A stretch of DNA of 64,000 bases from Pseudomonas moraviensis (GTDB lineage Bacteria > Pseudomonadota > Gammaproteobacteria > Pseudomonadales > Pseudomonadaceae). Made by a program: the position numbers and the translations under genes. The stretch is taken from contig NZ_LT629788.1 of assembly GCF_900105805.1 (NCBI RefSeq), positions 2,418,001-2,482,000 of the forward strand, read 5' to 3'. Below the pieces are notes generated by a model. It was given only the letters and a program-made list of their open reading frames with translations, had not been told where the DNA came from and made no database searches. Below, piece by piece: positions 7,820-16,004 of the stretch. The first letter of the stretch is position 1. Every line of letters starts with the position of its first letter.

Positions 7820-8064
7820 CCGGTCAAACCTCTCAGCCGCTCTATCAGTTGAGCGCGGCCATGTTAACCTGAAAACCCCAAGACAAAAACGCCACTCACA
7901 CCGTTATTCATCAAACATCGGTACGCCTTTGTTAAATGTTATTTCTGCCAGTTAACTTCAACAAACATAAACATACGAATTTCTTAGCAGGGCTGAAGAC
8001 GCGCTTGTTTCTAACGTCTGTTCAACCGTTGCAAGGAACGGTAAAACTCCATACCATTGCAATC

Positions 8065-8150
8065 CTGGTTAGGGTGGCTGGTGAAGCACATGGCTTCGAT
8101 CGCAAACCGAGGCCTGCAAAAAAACCGCCCCGCGAAGGCGGTTTTTTTTT
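8065..8150 (+). ncRNA. Candidate small RNA ending at an orphan intrinsic terminator
   Basis: A second copy of the 14-mer CTGGTTAGGGTGGC (8065-8078) is followed within 60 nt by a strong intrinsic terminator, with no ORF credible between 7820 and 8150. The T-run of nine favours a real 3' end of a plus-strand transcript. The 5' end is not visible and may lie upstream of 8065. The 14-mer links it to the element at 7718, but the rest of that element is not conserved here. Confidence 0.4.
8118..8150 (+). terminator. Strong Rho-independent terminator without an upstream gene
   Basis: A stem AACCGCC / GGCGGTT with a 7-nt loop, extended by an A-run on the 5' side and nine T residues on the 3' side. 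It can act in both directions. It lies 145 bp before the AraC gene and follows no coding sequence, hence the small-RNA suggestion. Confidence 0.8.
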
Positions 8151-8294
8151 CGCCTGCATTTTCTGGTAACGCCCGATTCAAGACACCCTGTCTGAACCGA
8201 ACCCCCTCCTCACTTGCACAAATCTTCTAAACCTTCTCCTCCCCCGCGCGGTATTGTAAAAACGCCCCTGCTCAACCGCCCCTGGAGTACTCCC

Positions 8295-9131
8295 ATGGAC
8301 AAACGCAACTGGATCTCCCTGTCCCAGGATGTCGATACCGGGATCGAGTCGATTCGTGCGCATTTCCGTGGGCATGCCTACGATCCGCACTGGCATGACA
8401 GCTTTCTCGTCGGGGTCACCGAGCAAGGCGTGCAGCAATTCAATTGTCGCCGTGTGCGTCATCGCAGCACGCCGGGGCATGTGTTCCTGCTCGAACCGGG
8501 TGAAATCCACGATGGCCACGCACCGACCGACGATGGCTTTACCTACTCGATGCTGTACCTCGATCCGTGCTGGCTGGAGCGTGAACTGCACGCGCTGTTC
8601 GAAGAGGCGCCCGCCGACAGTCAGCCAGGCTTTGCCGACACGCTGAGCCACGACCCGCGCCTGTCGACTGCGATCGGGCAAGCCTTCCACGCATTGCACG
8701 ACGGTGACCTGCGCATCGTCCGCCAGACCGCCATCGATGGCCTGCTGGCGTCCCTCACCCGCCACCTCGACTGGCGCAAGCGTCAGGCCTTCGATCCGCG
8801 CCTGCCACTGGTTGCACAGGTCGCGCGGGACTATCTGCATGCCCACACCTATGAAGACATCGGCCTCGATGATCTTGCGCAGGCCTGCGGCGTGGACCGC
8901 TTTCGCCTGACCCGCGCGTTCAAGGCCGCTTTCGGCCTGGCCCCCCACGCTTACCTGATCCAATTGCGACTGGCCAAAGCGCGGCAATTGCTTGCACGCG
9001 GTGAGACACCGGCGCAGGTCGCCAGCGTGCTCGGTTTTGCCGACCAGAGTCACTTGGGGCGCTGGTTCCGCCGCGCCTATCAACTGACCCCGGCGGACTA
9101 CCGCAAACGCTGCTCAAATCTTCCAGACTGA
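8295..9131 (+). CDS. AraC-family regulator with cupin-like N-terminal domain
   Basis: A 278-residue regulator. The N-terminal half has an AraC-type ligand-binding cupin (HWHDSFLVGVTEQG and the LLEPGEIHDGH strand pair). The C-terminal half has two helix-turn-helix motifs: IGLDDLAQACGVDRFRLTRAFKAAFG, then PAQVASVLGFADQSHLGRWFRRAY. The ATG at 8295 follows GGAG by 7 nt and is preferred to longer in-frame starts. It lies 54 bp upstream of a LysE-type exporter gene on the same strand, a pairing common in Pseudomonas where the regulator controls export of an amino acid. Confidence 0.9.
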   Translation: MDKRNWISLSQDVDTGIESIRAHFRGHAYDPHWHDSFLVGVTEQGVQQFNCRRVRHRSTPGHVFLLEPGEIHDGHAPTDDGFTYSMLYLDPCWLERELHALFEEAPADSQPGFADTLSHDPRLSTAIGQAFHALHDGDLRIVRQTAIDGLLASLTRHLDWRKRQAFDPRLPLVAQVARDYLHAHTYEDIGLDDLAQACGVDRFRLTRAFKAAFGLAPHAYLIQLRLAKARQLLARGETPAQVASVLGFADQSHLGRWFRRAYQLTPADYRKRCSNLPD

Positions 9132-9185
9132 TGCTCCGCCCCTGACGATCATGGTGTCCTGTTTCGACTTTCAGGAATCTGCACC

Positions 9186-9782
9186 ATGGCTTCTTTACTG
9201 CCCTTTCTGCTGTTTGCTTTCGTCGCCTCGATCACGCCGGGGCCGACCAATATTCTGGTGTTGAGCCACAGCTCTCGACGTGGGCTGATCGCGACGTTGC
9301 CGATCATTTTTGGCGCCTGTGGGGCGGCGGCGTTGATCGTCCTGGTGGTCGGGCTGGGCGCTGGCGAAACCCTGTTGCGCTTTCCTCGTGTGCAGCAAGC
9401 GATGGCCTGGGCGGGTCTGCTCTGGTTGAGCTGGCTGGCGTGGCAGATCTTTCGCAGTCCGCCGCCGTCGCTGGACCCGAATGCGCCACAAGAACAAGGC
9501 TTGAGCGTATTCGGCGCGGCGCTGCTGCAACTGGTCAATCCCAAGGTGTGGATGATGGCGGTGGCCGTGGTCAGCGTATTTGTAGGCGGCGGCGACAAGA
9601 CGTTGCGCCTGCTGGTGTTGTCACTGGCGTTTCTGCTGGTGTCGTTGCCGTGCATGACACTGTGGGCGTTGCTCGGCGTCGGCAGCGCACGGCTGCTCGG
9701 TTCACCGCAGGCATTCAAGCGGATGAACGCGGCACTGGCCTTTCTCCTGCTGCTCTCGGCCTGGCTGACGGTGTTGGTCTAA
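9186..9782 (+). CDS. LysE/RhtB-family amino-acid exporter
   Basis: A 198-residue inner-membrane protein with about six hydrophobic helices and the family N-terminal signature FVASITPGPTNILVLSHS, in which the PGP motif is diagnostic. The mid-protein QLVNPKVWMMA motif is also typical. LysE/RhtB transporters export amino acids such as homoserine, threonine or lysine. It sits directly behind the AraC gene, and its stop codon overlaps that of the convergent PAS-AraC gene by 4 bp. The substrate is not predictable from sequence. Confidence 0.9.
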   Translation: MASLLPFLLFAFVASITPGPTNILVLSHSSRRGLIATLPIIFGACGAAALIVLVVGLGAGETLLRFPRVQQAMAWAGLLWLSWLAWQIFRSPPPSLDPNAPQEQGLSVFGAALLQLVNPKVWMMAVAVVSVFVGGGDKTLRLLVLSLAFLLVSLPCMTLWALLGVGSARLLGSPQAFKRMNAALAFLLLLSAWLTVLV

Positions 9783-10549
9783 TGCCCGGTCGCCTGACGG
9801 AATTCGCGCGGGGTAAACCCGGTCGAGGCCTTGAACTGGCGGGTAAAAGCGCTGTGATCGGTATAACCGCATTGCAGCGCAACCTCAGTGATCGGCAAGT
9901 CGCTGTGCAACAAGCGATGCGCGTGTTCCAGGCGGACTTTCTGAATCATCTGCCGTGGCGTCAGGTGAAAAACCCGCTTGCAGTAGCGCTCCAGTTGCGC
10001 CACGGAAATCCCGGCGATCCGCGTCAGTTCAGCCAGCGTCACCCGCCGATGGAAGTTGCCACGAATGTATTCGTCTACAGCCGCCAGGCGCTCGAACCCC
10101 GGGTGGGTTTCGCTGGCTGACTGCAAATCCACCGAGATCCCCACCAGGCCGATGATCAGCCCTTCGCGATCGTAGATGGGTCGTTTGTGGGTCAGGCACC
10201 AGCCCGGTTCGCGACTGCCGTACAGGTGCAGTTCGAGCTGATCTTCCAGCACAAAACCTTCCTCCAGCACCTTGCGATCCTGCTCGGTGTACCCCGGGCC
10301 CAACTGCGCCGGGAACACCTGCGCACTGGTCTTGCCGAGCAACGGGTGCAGATCCTTCAAGCCACAACGCTGCACCAGCGTGCGATTGGCCAGCACATAG
10401 CGCGCTTGCAGGTCCTTGATGAAGATCGCCGCATTGGGGATCACATCGAGTATCGGCAACAGCTGCGCGCCAGCGGCGACCATCTCTTCCAGCGTCTGCG
10501 GACGCAAGCCGTCAGTGCTCTGGCACAGGATCGAAAACGCAGACTGCAT
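9779..10549 (-). CDS. AraC-family regulator with N-terminal PAS domain, probable hydroxyproline-cluster activator
   Basis: A 256-residue protein with a PAS sensor domain (residues about 30-150; IPNAAIFIKDLQARYVLANRTL ... ITHKRPIYDREGLIIGLVGISVDL region) followed by an AraC DNA-binding domain with two helix-turn-helices ending GFTPREFRQ. The ATG at 10549 is chosen because AGGAGG lies 8 nt upstream, while longer starts lack one. It is divergent from the permease-epimerase-deaminase-dehydrogenase operon with 222 bp between the starts, so it is the likely activator of hydroxyproline catabolism. The PAS domain probably senses a pathway metabolite (inference). Confidence 0.88.
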   Translation of the reverse strand: MQSAFSILCQSTDGLRPQTLEEMVAAGAQLLPILDVIPNAAIFIKDLQARYVLANRTLVQRCGLKDLHPLLGKTSAQVFPAQLGPGYTEQDRKVLEEGFVLEDQLELHLYGSREPGWCLTHKRPIYDREGLIIGLVGISVDLQSASETHPGFERLAAVDEYIRGNFHRRVTLAELTRIAGISVAQLERYCKRVFHLTPRQMIQKVRLEHAHRLLHSDLPITEVALQCGYTDHSAFTRQFKASTGFTPREFRQATGH

Positions 10550-10771
10550 CAAAGATTTCCTCCTCGAAATGAACCGCCAGAAAAGCCGTTCGCGAGCAGA
10601 TTGCAGCAACGTTGCGGCCCTGTCGAGGCCGCGCATTCATTGGCGCCATTGTGCTGAATTCGTCATCGATACCGGCAAAAACATCAATCGCCGCCGCCGT
10701 CGACCGGTGCAAAGTCTGGTCGTCCCCCGTGACACAACTGCCTATCCAATAACTCACAAGAAGGCGATGCC

Positions 10772-12397
10772 ATGTCAGGCCAAGGCAAGTTCAAAAAACA
10801 GCTTTCATTGATCGACCTCACCTTTATCGGACTCGGAGCAATCTTCGGTTCCGGCTGGTTGTTCGCCGCCAGCCATGTCTCGGCGATCGCCGGTCCGGCG
10901 GGGATCTTCTCCTGGTTGCTGGGCGGTTTCGCCGTGTTGCTGTTGGGCATCGTCTACTGCGAACTGGGCGCCGCATTGCCCCGTGCCGGCGGCGTGGTGC
11001 GCTACCCGGTTTACTCCCACGGGCCGCTGCTCGGCTACCTGATGGGCTTCATCACGCTGATTGCGTTTTCCAGCTTGGTGGCGATTGAAGTGGTTGCCTC
11101 GCGCCAATACGCGGCAGCGTGGTTTCCCGGCCTGACCAAGGCTGGCAGCGGCGACCCGACAATCCTCGGCTGGCTGGTGCAGTTCGGCCTGCTCTGCGTG
11201 TTTTTCCTGCTCAACTACCGCAGCGTGAAGACCTTCGCCAAGGCCAACAATCTGGTCAGCGTGTTCAAATTCATCGTGCCGCTGCTGGTGATCGGCGTGC
11301 TGTTCACCTTCTTCAGACCGGAGAATTTCCAGGTTCAGGGATTCGCTCCATTCGGACTGTCTGGCGTGGAAATGGCCGTCTCCGCTGGCGGGATCATCTT
11401 TGCCTACCTGGGCCTGACGCCGATCATTTCCGTGGCCAGCGAAGTGAAGAATCCACAGCGCACCATTCCCATCGCACTGATTCTCTCGGTGCTGCTGTCG
11501 ACCCTGATCTACGTGCTGCTGCAAATGGCCTTTCTCGGCAGCATTCCCACGGAAATGCTCGCCAACGGCTGGGCGGGCATCAGCAAGGAGTTCGCCCTGC
11601 CTTATCGCGACATCGCCCTGGCGCTCGGTGTTGGCTGGCTGGCCTGGCTGGTGGTCGCCGATGCGGTGATCTCGCCGAGCGGCTGCGGCAACATCTACAT
11701 GAACGCCACCCCGCGAGTGATCTACGGCTGGGCGCAAACCGGTACCTTCTTCAAGGTCTTCACCCACATCGATGAAAAGTCCGGCATTCCGCGTCCGGCG
11801 CTGTGGCTGACCTTCGCCCTGTCGGTGTTCTGGACCCTGCCGTTTCCATCGTGGGAAGCGCTGATCAACGTGGTCTCCGCGGCGCTGGTGTTGAGCTATG
11901 CGGTAGCGCCCGTGTCGGTCGCTGCGCTGCGTCGCAATGCGCCGGACATGCCGCGCCCGTTCCGGGTCAAGAGCATGGGCCTGCTCGGGCCGGTGTCGTT
12001 CATCATCGCCGCGCTGATCGTCTACTGGTCGGGCTGGAACACCGTGTCGTGGCTGCTCGGCCTGCAAATCCTGATGTTTGTCATCTACCTGCTCTGCGGC
12101 CGTTTCGTGCCGACGGCGTACCTGAGTCTGGCGCGTCAGGTGCGTTCATCGGCGTGGCTGATCGCGTTCTACGCGGTGACCATCGTGCTGTCGAAACTCG
12201 GCACCTTCGGCGGCCTGGGCATCCTCGCTCACCCATTCGACACGATCGTCGTCGCCGCTTGCGCCACGGGCATTTACTACTGGGGCGCGGCGACCGGTGT
12301 GCCGGCGCATCTGCTGCGTCTGGACGACGAGGACGAGGAAAGCGAAAGCCCTGCACCCTCGCCCACCGTCAACGCCCGCCCTGCCGGCGCCTACTGA
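10772..12397 (+). CDS. APC-superfamily amino-acid permease, probable hydroxyproline uptake
   Basis: A 541-residue inner-membrane transporter with about 12-14 hydrophobic helices. The N-terminus (LSLIDLTFIGLGAIFGSGWLFA) matches the APC first helix with its Gly-rich unwound segment. The C-terminus is a short acidic cytoplasmic tail (DDEDEESES). The start follows AGAAGG. It heads the operon for hydroxyproline degradation, 22 bp before the epimerase gene, so import of hydroxyproline or proline betaine-like substrates is inferred from context. Confidence 0.88.
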   Translation: MSGQGKFKKQLSLIDLTFIGLGAIFGSGWLFAASHVSAIAGPAGIFSWLLGGFAVLLLGIVYCELGAALPRAGGVVRYPVYSHGPLLGYLMGFITLIAFSSLVAIEVVASRQYAAAWFPGLTKAGSGDPTILGWLVQFGLLCVFFLLNYRSVKTFAKANNLVSVFKFIVPLLVIGVLFTFFRPENFQVQGFAPFGLSGVEMAVSAGGIIFAYLGLTPIISVASEVKNPQRTIPIALILSVLLSTLIYVLLQMAFLGSIPTEMLANGWAGISKEFALPYRDIALALGVGWLAWLVVADAVISPSGCGNIYMNATPRVIYGWAQTGTFFKVFTHIDEKSGIPRPALWLTFALSVFWTLPFPSWEALINVVSAALVLSYAVAPVSVAALRRNAPDMPRPFRVKSMGLLGPVSFIIAALIVYWSGWNTVSWLLGLQILMFVIYLLCGRFVPTAYLSLARQVRSSAWLIAFYAVTIVLSKLGTFGGLGILAHPFDTIVVAACATGIYYWGAATGVPAHLLRLDDEDEESESPAPSPTVNARPAGAY

Positions 12398-12419
12398 AAT
12401 CATCCAACGGGATCTCTTC

Positions 12420-13346
12420 ATGAAACGAGTACACGTCATTGACTCCCACACCGGCGGCGAACCGACGCGCCTGGTGCTGAGCGGCTTCCCTGAACTGTCC
12501 GGCAATAGCATGACCGAGAAACGCGATGCCCTGCGCACCCAGCACGATCAGTGGCGGCGCGCATGTCTGCTCGAACCGCGCGGTAACGATGTGCTGGTCG
12601 GCGCGCTGTATTGCCCGCCGGTGTCGGCGGACGCCACCTGCGGGGTGATTTTCTTCAACAATGCCGGATATCTGGGCATGTGCGGCCACGGCACCATTGG
12701 CCTGATCAATTCGTTGCAGCATCTGGGAAAAATCCAGCCGGGCGTGCACAAGATCGACACCCCGGTGGGGCAAGTCAGCGCGACGCTGCACGACGACGGC
12801 TCGGTCACGCTGGGCAACGTGCCCGCTTACCGGTACCGCAAACAGGTGCCGGTGGATGTGCCCGGTTTTGGTCGCGTGCTCGGTGATATCGCCTATGGCG
12901 GCAACTGGTTTTTCCTGGTTTCCGAGCATGGCCAGACACTGACCATGGACAACGTCGAACACCTTACGGCGTACACCTGGGCGATGCTCAAAGCGCTGGA
13001 AGATCAGGGCATCTTTGGCGAAGACGGCGCGGTCATCGACCACATCGAACTGTTCGCCGATGACGATCAGGCCGACAGCCGCAACTTCGTCATGTGCCCC
13101 GGCAAAGCCTACGACCGCTCACCGTGCGGCACCGGCACCAGCGCCAAACTCGCCTGCCTGGCCGCCGACGACAAATTGCAACCCGGCGCGCCGTGGATTC
13201 AGGCGAGCATTACTGGCAGCCAGTTCGAAGGCCGTTTCGAATGGGAGGGCGAGCGCATTCGCCCATTCATTACCGGCCGCGCCTACATGACCGCCGACAG
13301 CACCCTGCTGATCGACGACAGCGACCCGTTCGCGTGGGGCATCTGA
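12420..13346 (+). CDS. lhpA: 4-hydroxyproline 2-epimerase
   Basis: A 308-residue member of the proline racemase family. The two catalytic cysteines are C88 (MCGHGTIG) and C236 (DRSPCGTGTSAKL), the positions expected for true hydroxyproline epimerase. The N-terminal DSHTGGEPTRLV motif is also present. It converts trans-4-hydroxy-L-proline to cis-4-hydroxy-D-proline in the cytoplasm, the first catabolic step. The ATG at 12420 is correct because it restores the conserved N-terminus MKRVHVIDSHTGGEP, and a longer in-frame reading runs into the permease gene. The downstream genes supply all remaining steps, which strongly supports this over plain proline racemase. Confidence 0.93.
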   Translation: MKRVHVIDSHTGGEPTRLVLSGFPELSGNSMTEKRDALRTQHDQWRRACLLEPRGNDVLVGALYCPPVSADATCGVIFFNNAGYLGMCGHGTIGLINSLQHLGKIQPGVHKIDTPVGQVSATLHDDGSVTLGNVPAYRYRKQVPVDVPGFGRVLGDIAYGGNWFFLVSEHGQTLTMDNVEHLTAYTWAMLKALEDQGIFGEDGAVIDHIELFADDDQADSRNFVMCPGKAYDRSPCGTGTSAKLACLAADDKLQPGAPWIQASITGSQFEGRFEWEGERIRPFITGRAYMTADSTLLIDDSDPFAWGI

Positions 13347-13400
13347 GCCGCCACGCCGATTTTCCACCCCGAATCAAACGCAATGCCAAGGAGTTGAACC

Positions 13401-14348
13401 ATGAGCGACAACATCTTCACCGGTTGCATGCCGGCCCTGATGACCCCGTGCACCGCCCAGCGCAAACCGGACTTCGATGCGCTGGTGGCCAAGGGTCGCG
13501 AGCTGATCGATATCGGCATGAGCGCCGTGGTCTATTGCGGCTCGATGGGCGACTGGCCGCTGCTCACCGAAGCCGAGCGCCAGGAAGGCGTGGCACGGCT
13601 GGTCGCTGCCGGCGTTCCGACCATTGTCGGCACCGGTGCGGTGAACTCCCGTGAGGCGGTTTCCCACGCAGCGCACGCGGCGAAAGTCGGCGCGCAAGGC
13701 CTGATGGTCATTCCGCGGGTACTGTCCCGTGGCGCCTCGGCGACCGCGCAAAAGGCGCACTTCGCTGCCATCCTGCAAGCCGCGCCGAATCTGCCGGCGG
13801 TGATCTACAACAGTCCTTACTACGGCTTCGCCACCCGCGCCGAGCTGTTTTTCGAACTGCGTCGAGAATACCCGAACCTGATCGGCTTCAAGGAGTTCGG
13901 CGGCGGCGCGGACCTACGCTATGCAGCCGAGAACATCACCTCCAAGGACGATGACGTGACGTTGATGGTCGGCGTCGATACGCAAGTCGTCCACGGTTTC
14001 GTCAACTGCAACGCCACCGGCGCCATCACCGGCATCGGCAACGCCCTGCCCCGCGAAGTGCTGCAACTGGTGGCGCTGAGCAAGCAGGCGGCGCAGGGCG
14101 ATGCCAAGGCCCGGCGCCAGGCGGGCGAGTTGGAATCGGCGCTGGCGGTGCTGTCGTCGTTCGACGAAGGCTGTGATCTGGTGCTGTATTACAAACACCT
14201 GATGGTGCTCAACGGCGACAAGCAATACACCCTGCACTTCAACGAAACCGATGTGCTGAGCGACTCGCAACGCCGCTACGCCGAGAAGCAGTATTCGCTG
14301 TTCCGTCACTGGTACGAAAACTGGTCGGCCGAGCAGAACTTCGCCTGA
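13401..14348 (+). CDS. 1-pyrroline-4-hydroxy-2-carboxylate deaminase (DapA family)
   Basis: A 315-residue TIM-barrel of the dihydrodipicolinate synthase/N-acetylneuraminate lyase family. K164 (LIGFKEFGGG) is the Schiff-base lysine and Y136 (VIYNSPYYG) the conserved tyrosine. In this gene context the expected reaction is dehydration and deamination of 1-pyrroline-4-hydroxy-2-carboxylate to 2-oxoglutarate semialdehyde, the third step of hydroxyproline breakdown. It lies 54 bp after the epimerase gene and has AAGGAG before the start. Authentic lysine-pathway DapA is less likely because of length and context. Confidence 0.9.
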   Translation: MSDNIFTGCMPALMTPCTAQRKPDFDALVAKGRELIDIGMSAVVYCGSMGDWPLLTEAERQEGVARLVAAGVPTIVGTGAVNSREAVSHAAHAAKVGAQGLMVIPRVLSRGASATAQKAHFAAILQAAPNLPAVIYNSPYYGFATRAELFFELRREYPNLIGFKEFGGGADLRYAAENITSKDDDVTLMVGVDTQVVHGFVNCNATGAITGIGNALPREVLQLVALSKQAAQGDAKARRQAGELESALAVLSSFDEGCDLVLYYKHLMVLNGDKQYTLHFNETDVLSDSQRRYAEKQYSLFRHWYENWSAEQNFA

Positions 14349-14411
14349 CCGCCACCTGCCGCGGATCGTCACGACTCGCGGCAGGCCTCGCTCATTTCAC
14401 AGGAAGACACC

Positions 14412-16004
14412 ATGACTCTGACGGGCAACATGCTGATCGGCCAACAGTCTGTGGCGGGCAATCGTCCCGCCTTTCGCGGGATCAATCCGGCGACCAACCA
14501 GGCACTTGAACCTGAGTACGCCGGCGCGTCGGCCGAGCAGGTGGAACAGGCCTGCGCCCTGGCCTGGGCAGCACAAGACGAATATCGCGAAACCAGTCTG
14601 AGCGCCCGTGGCGAATTTCTCGAAAGGATTGCCGAGCACATCGAAAAACTCGGCGATGAACTGATCGAACGTGCCCACGCCGAAACCGGTTTGCCCCGTG
14701 CACGCCTCCAGGGCGAACGCGGCCGCACCTGCTCGCAATTGCGCCTGTTCGCCCGCACGGTGCGCGCCGGTGAATGGCTGGACGTGCGCGTCGACACTGC
14801 GCAACCGCAACGCCAACCGCTGCCGCGTTCGGACCTGCGCCAGCGGCAGATTGCCCTGGGGCCGGTCGCGGTGTTTGGTGCGAGCAACTTCCCGCTGGCA
14901 TTTTCCGTCGCCGGCGGCGATACCGCTGCGGCACTGGCGGCCGGTTGCCCGGTGATCGTCAAAGCGCACAGTGCGCATCCCGGCACCGGCGAACTGGTCG
15001 GCCGCGCGGTGGCGCAAGCGGTCAAGGCCTGCAATTTGCCCGAAGGCGTGTTTTCGTTGTTGTTCGATTCGGGCTACGAAGTGGGTATTGCACTGGTCAG
15101 CGACTGGCGCATCAAAGCCGCTGGTTTCACCGGTTCACGCACTGGCGGTCTGGCCTTGATGAAAGCCGCGCAGGCGCGGCCGGAGCCGATTCCGGTGTAT
15201 GCGGAAATGAGCTCGATCAACCCGGTGTTGCTGTTCCCCGCTGCTCTGGAAAATCGGGGGCAGGCGTTGGCCGAAGGATTTGTCGCGTCGCTGACACTGG
15301 GCGCCGGGCAGTTCTGCACCAACCCAGGGTTGCTGATTGCCCGCAGAGGTCCGGCGCTCGACAGGTTTCTCGGCGCCGTTGCGAAGCTGATCGCAAGCAG
15401 TCCGGTGCAAACCATGCTGACGCCCGGCATCTTCAGCGCTTACCAAGCAGGCGTGACGGCGTTGCGAGACAATCCCCGTGCACGCGCCGTGGCGGCTGGA
15501 GAGATCGGCAACGGCCCGAATCAATGTCAGGCACAGGTGTTCAGCACCGAGGCGGCGGATTTTCTTGCCGATCAACGTTTGCAGGATGAGGTGTTCGGCG
15601 CTGCATCGCTGATCGTGCAATGCAGCAGCGACGAAGAAATCCGTGAGGTCTGCGCACACCTCGAAGGCCAACTGACCGCGACCCTGCACGTGGACGACGC
15701 CGACCTTGCACTGGCGCGCGCGTTGCTGCCAACCCTGGAGCGCAAGGCCGGGCGCCTGCTGGTCAATGGCTGGCCGACCGGCGTGGAAGTCTGCGAGGCG
15801 ATGGTGCATGGCGGGCCTTACCCGGCGACCTCGGATGCGCGCAGCACCTCGGTGGGCACTGCGGCGATCCTGCGTTTCCTGCGGCCGGTGTGCTATCAGG
15901 ATTTCCCCGACAGCCTGCTGCCGACGGCGCTGCAACAGGCCAACCCGCTGCACCTGCGGCGGCTGCTCGATGGTCAACGGGAAACGACACGCCATGGCGA
16001 ATAA
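14412..16004 (+). CDS. 2-oxoglutarate semialdehyde (2,5-dioxopentanoate) dehydrogenase
   Basis: A 530-residue aldehyde dehydrogenase. The catalytic residues are C302 (GAGQFCTNPG) and E265 (VYAEMSSINP), with the cofactor-binding region FGASNFPLAF. It oxidises the semialdehyde made by the upstream deaminase to 2-oxoglutarate, feeding the TCA cycle. The length and the GQFCTNPG signature match the NADP-preferring ketoglutarate-semialdehyde dehydrogenase group rather than shorter ALDHs. Its last 11 bp overlap the start of the oxidase gene, so the two are probably translationally coupled. Confidence 0.9.
   Translation: MTLTGNMLIGQQSVAGNRPAFRGINPATNQALEPEYAGASAEQVEQACALAWAAQDEYRETSLSARGEFLERIAEHIEKLGDELIERAHAETGLPRARLQGERGRTCSQLRLFARTVRAGEWLDVRVDTAQPQRQPLPRSDLRQRQIALGPVAVFGASNFPLAFSVAGGDTAAALAAGCPVIVKAHSAHPGTGELVGRAVAQAVKACNLPEGVFSLLFDSGYEVGIALVSDWRIKAAGFTGSRTGGLALMKAAQARPEPIPVYAEMSSINPVLLFPAALENRGQALAEGFVASLTLGAGQFCTNPGLLIARRGPALDRFLGAVAKLIASSPVQTMLTPGIFSAYQAGVTALRDNPRARAVAAGEIGNGPNQCQAQVFSTEAADFLADQRLQDEVFGAASLIVQCSSDEEIREVCAHLEGQLTATLHVDDADLALARALLPTLERKAGRLLVNGWPTGVEVCEAMVHGGPYPATSDARSTSVGTAAILRFLRPVCYQDFPDSLLPTALQQANPLHLRRLLDGQRETTRHGE

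Noticed and set aside
7347..8169. Plus-strand ORFs at 7347-7589, 7568-7750 and 7936-8169
   Set aside because: They run through terminators and hairpins, lack RBS and show no protein-like composition.
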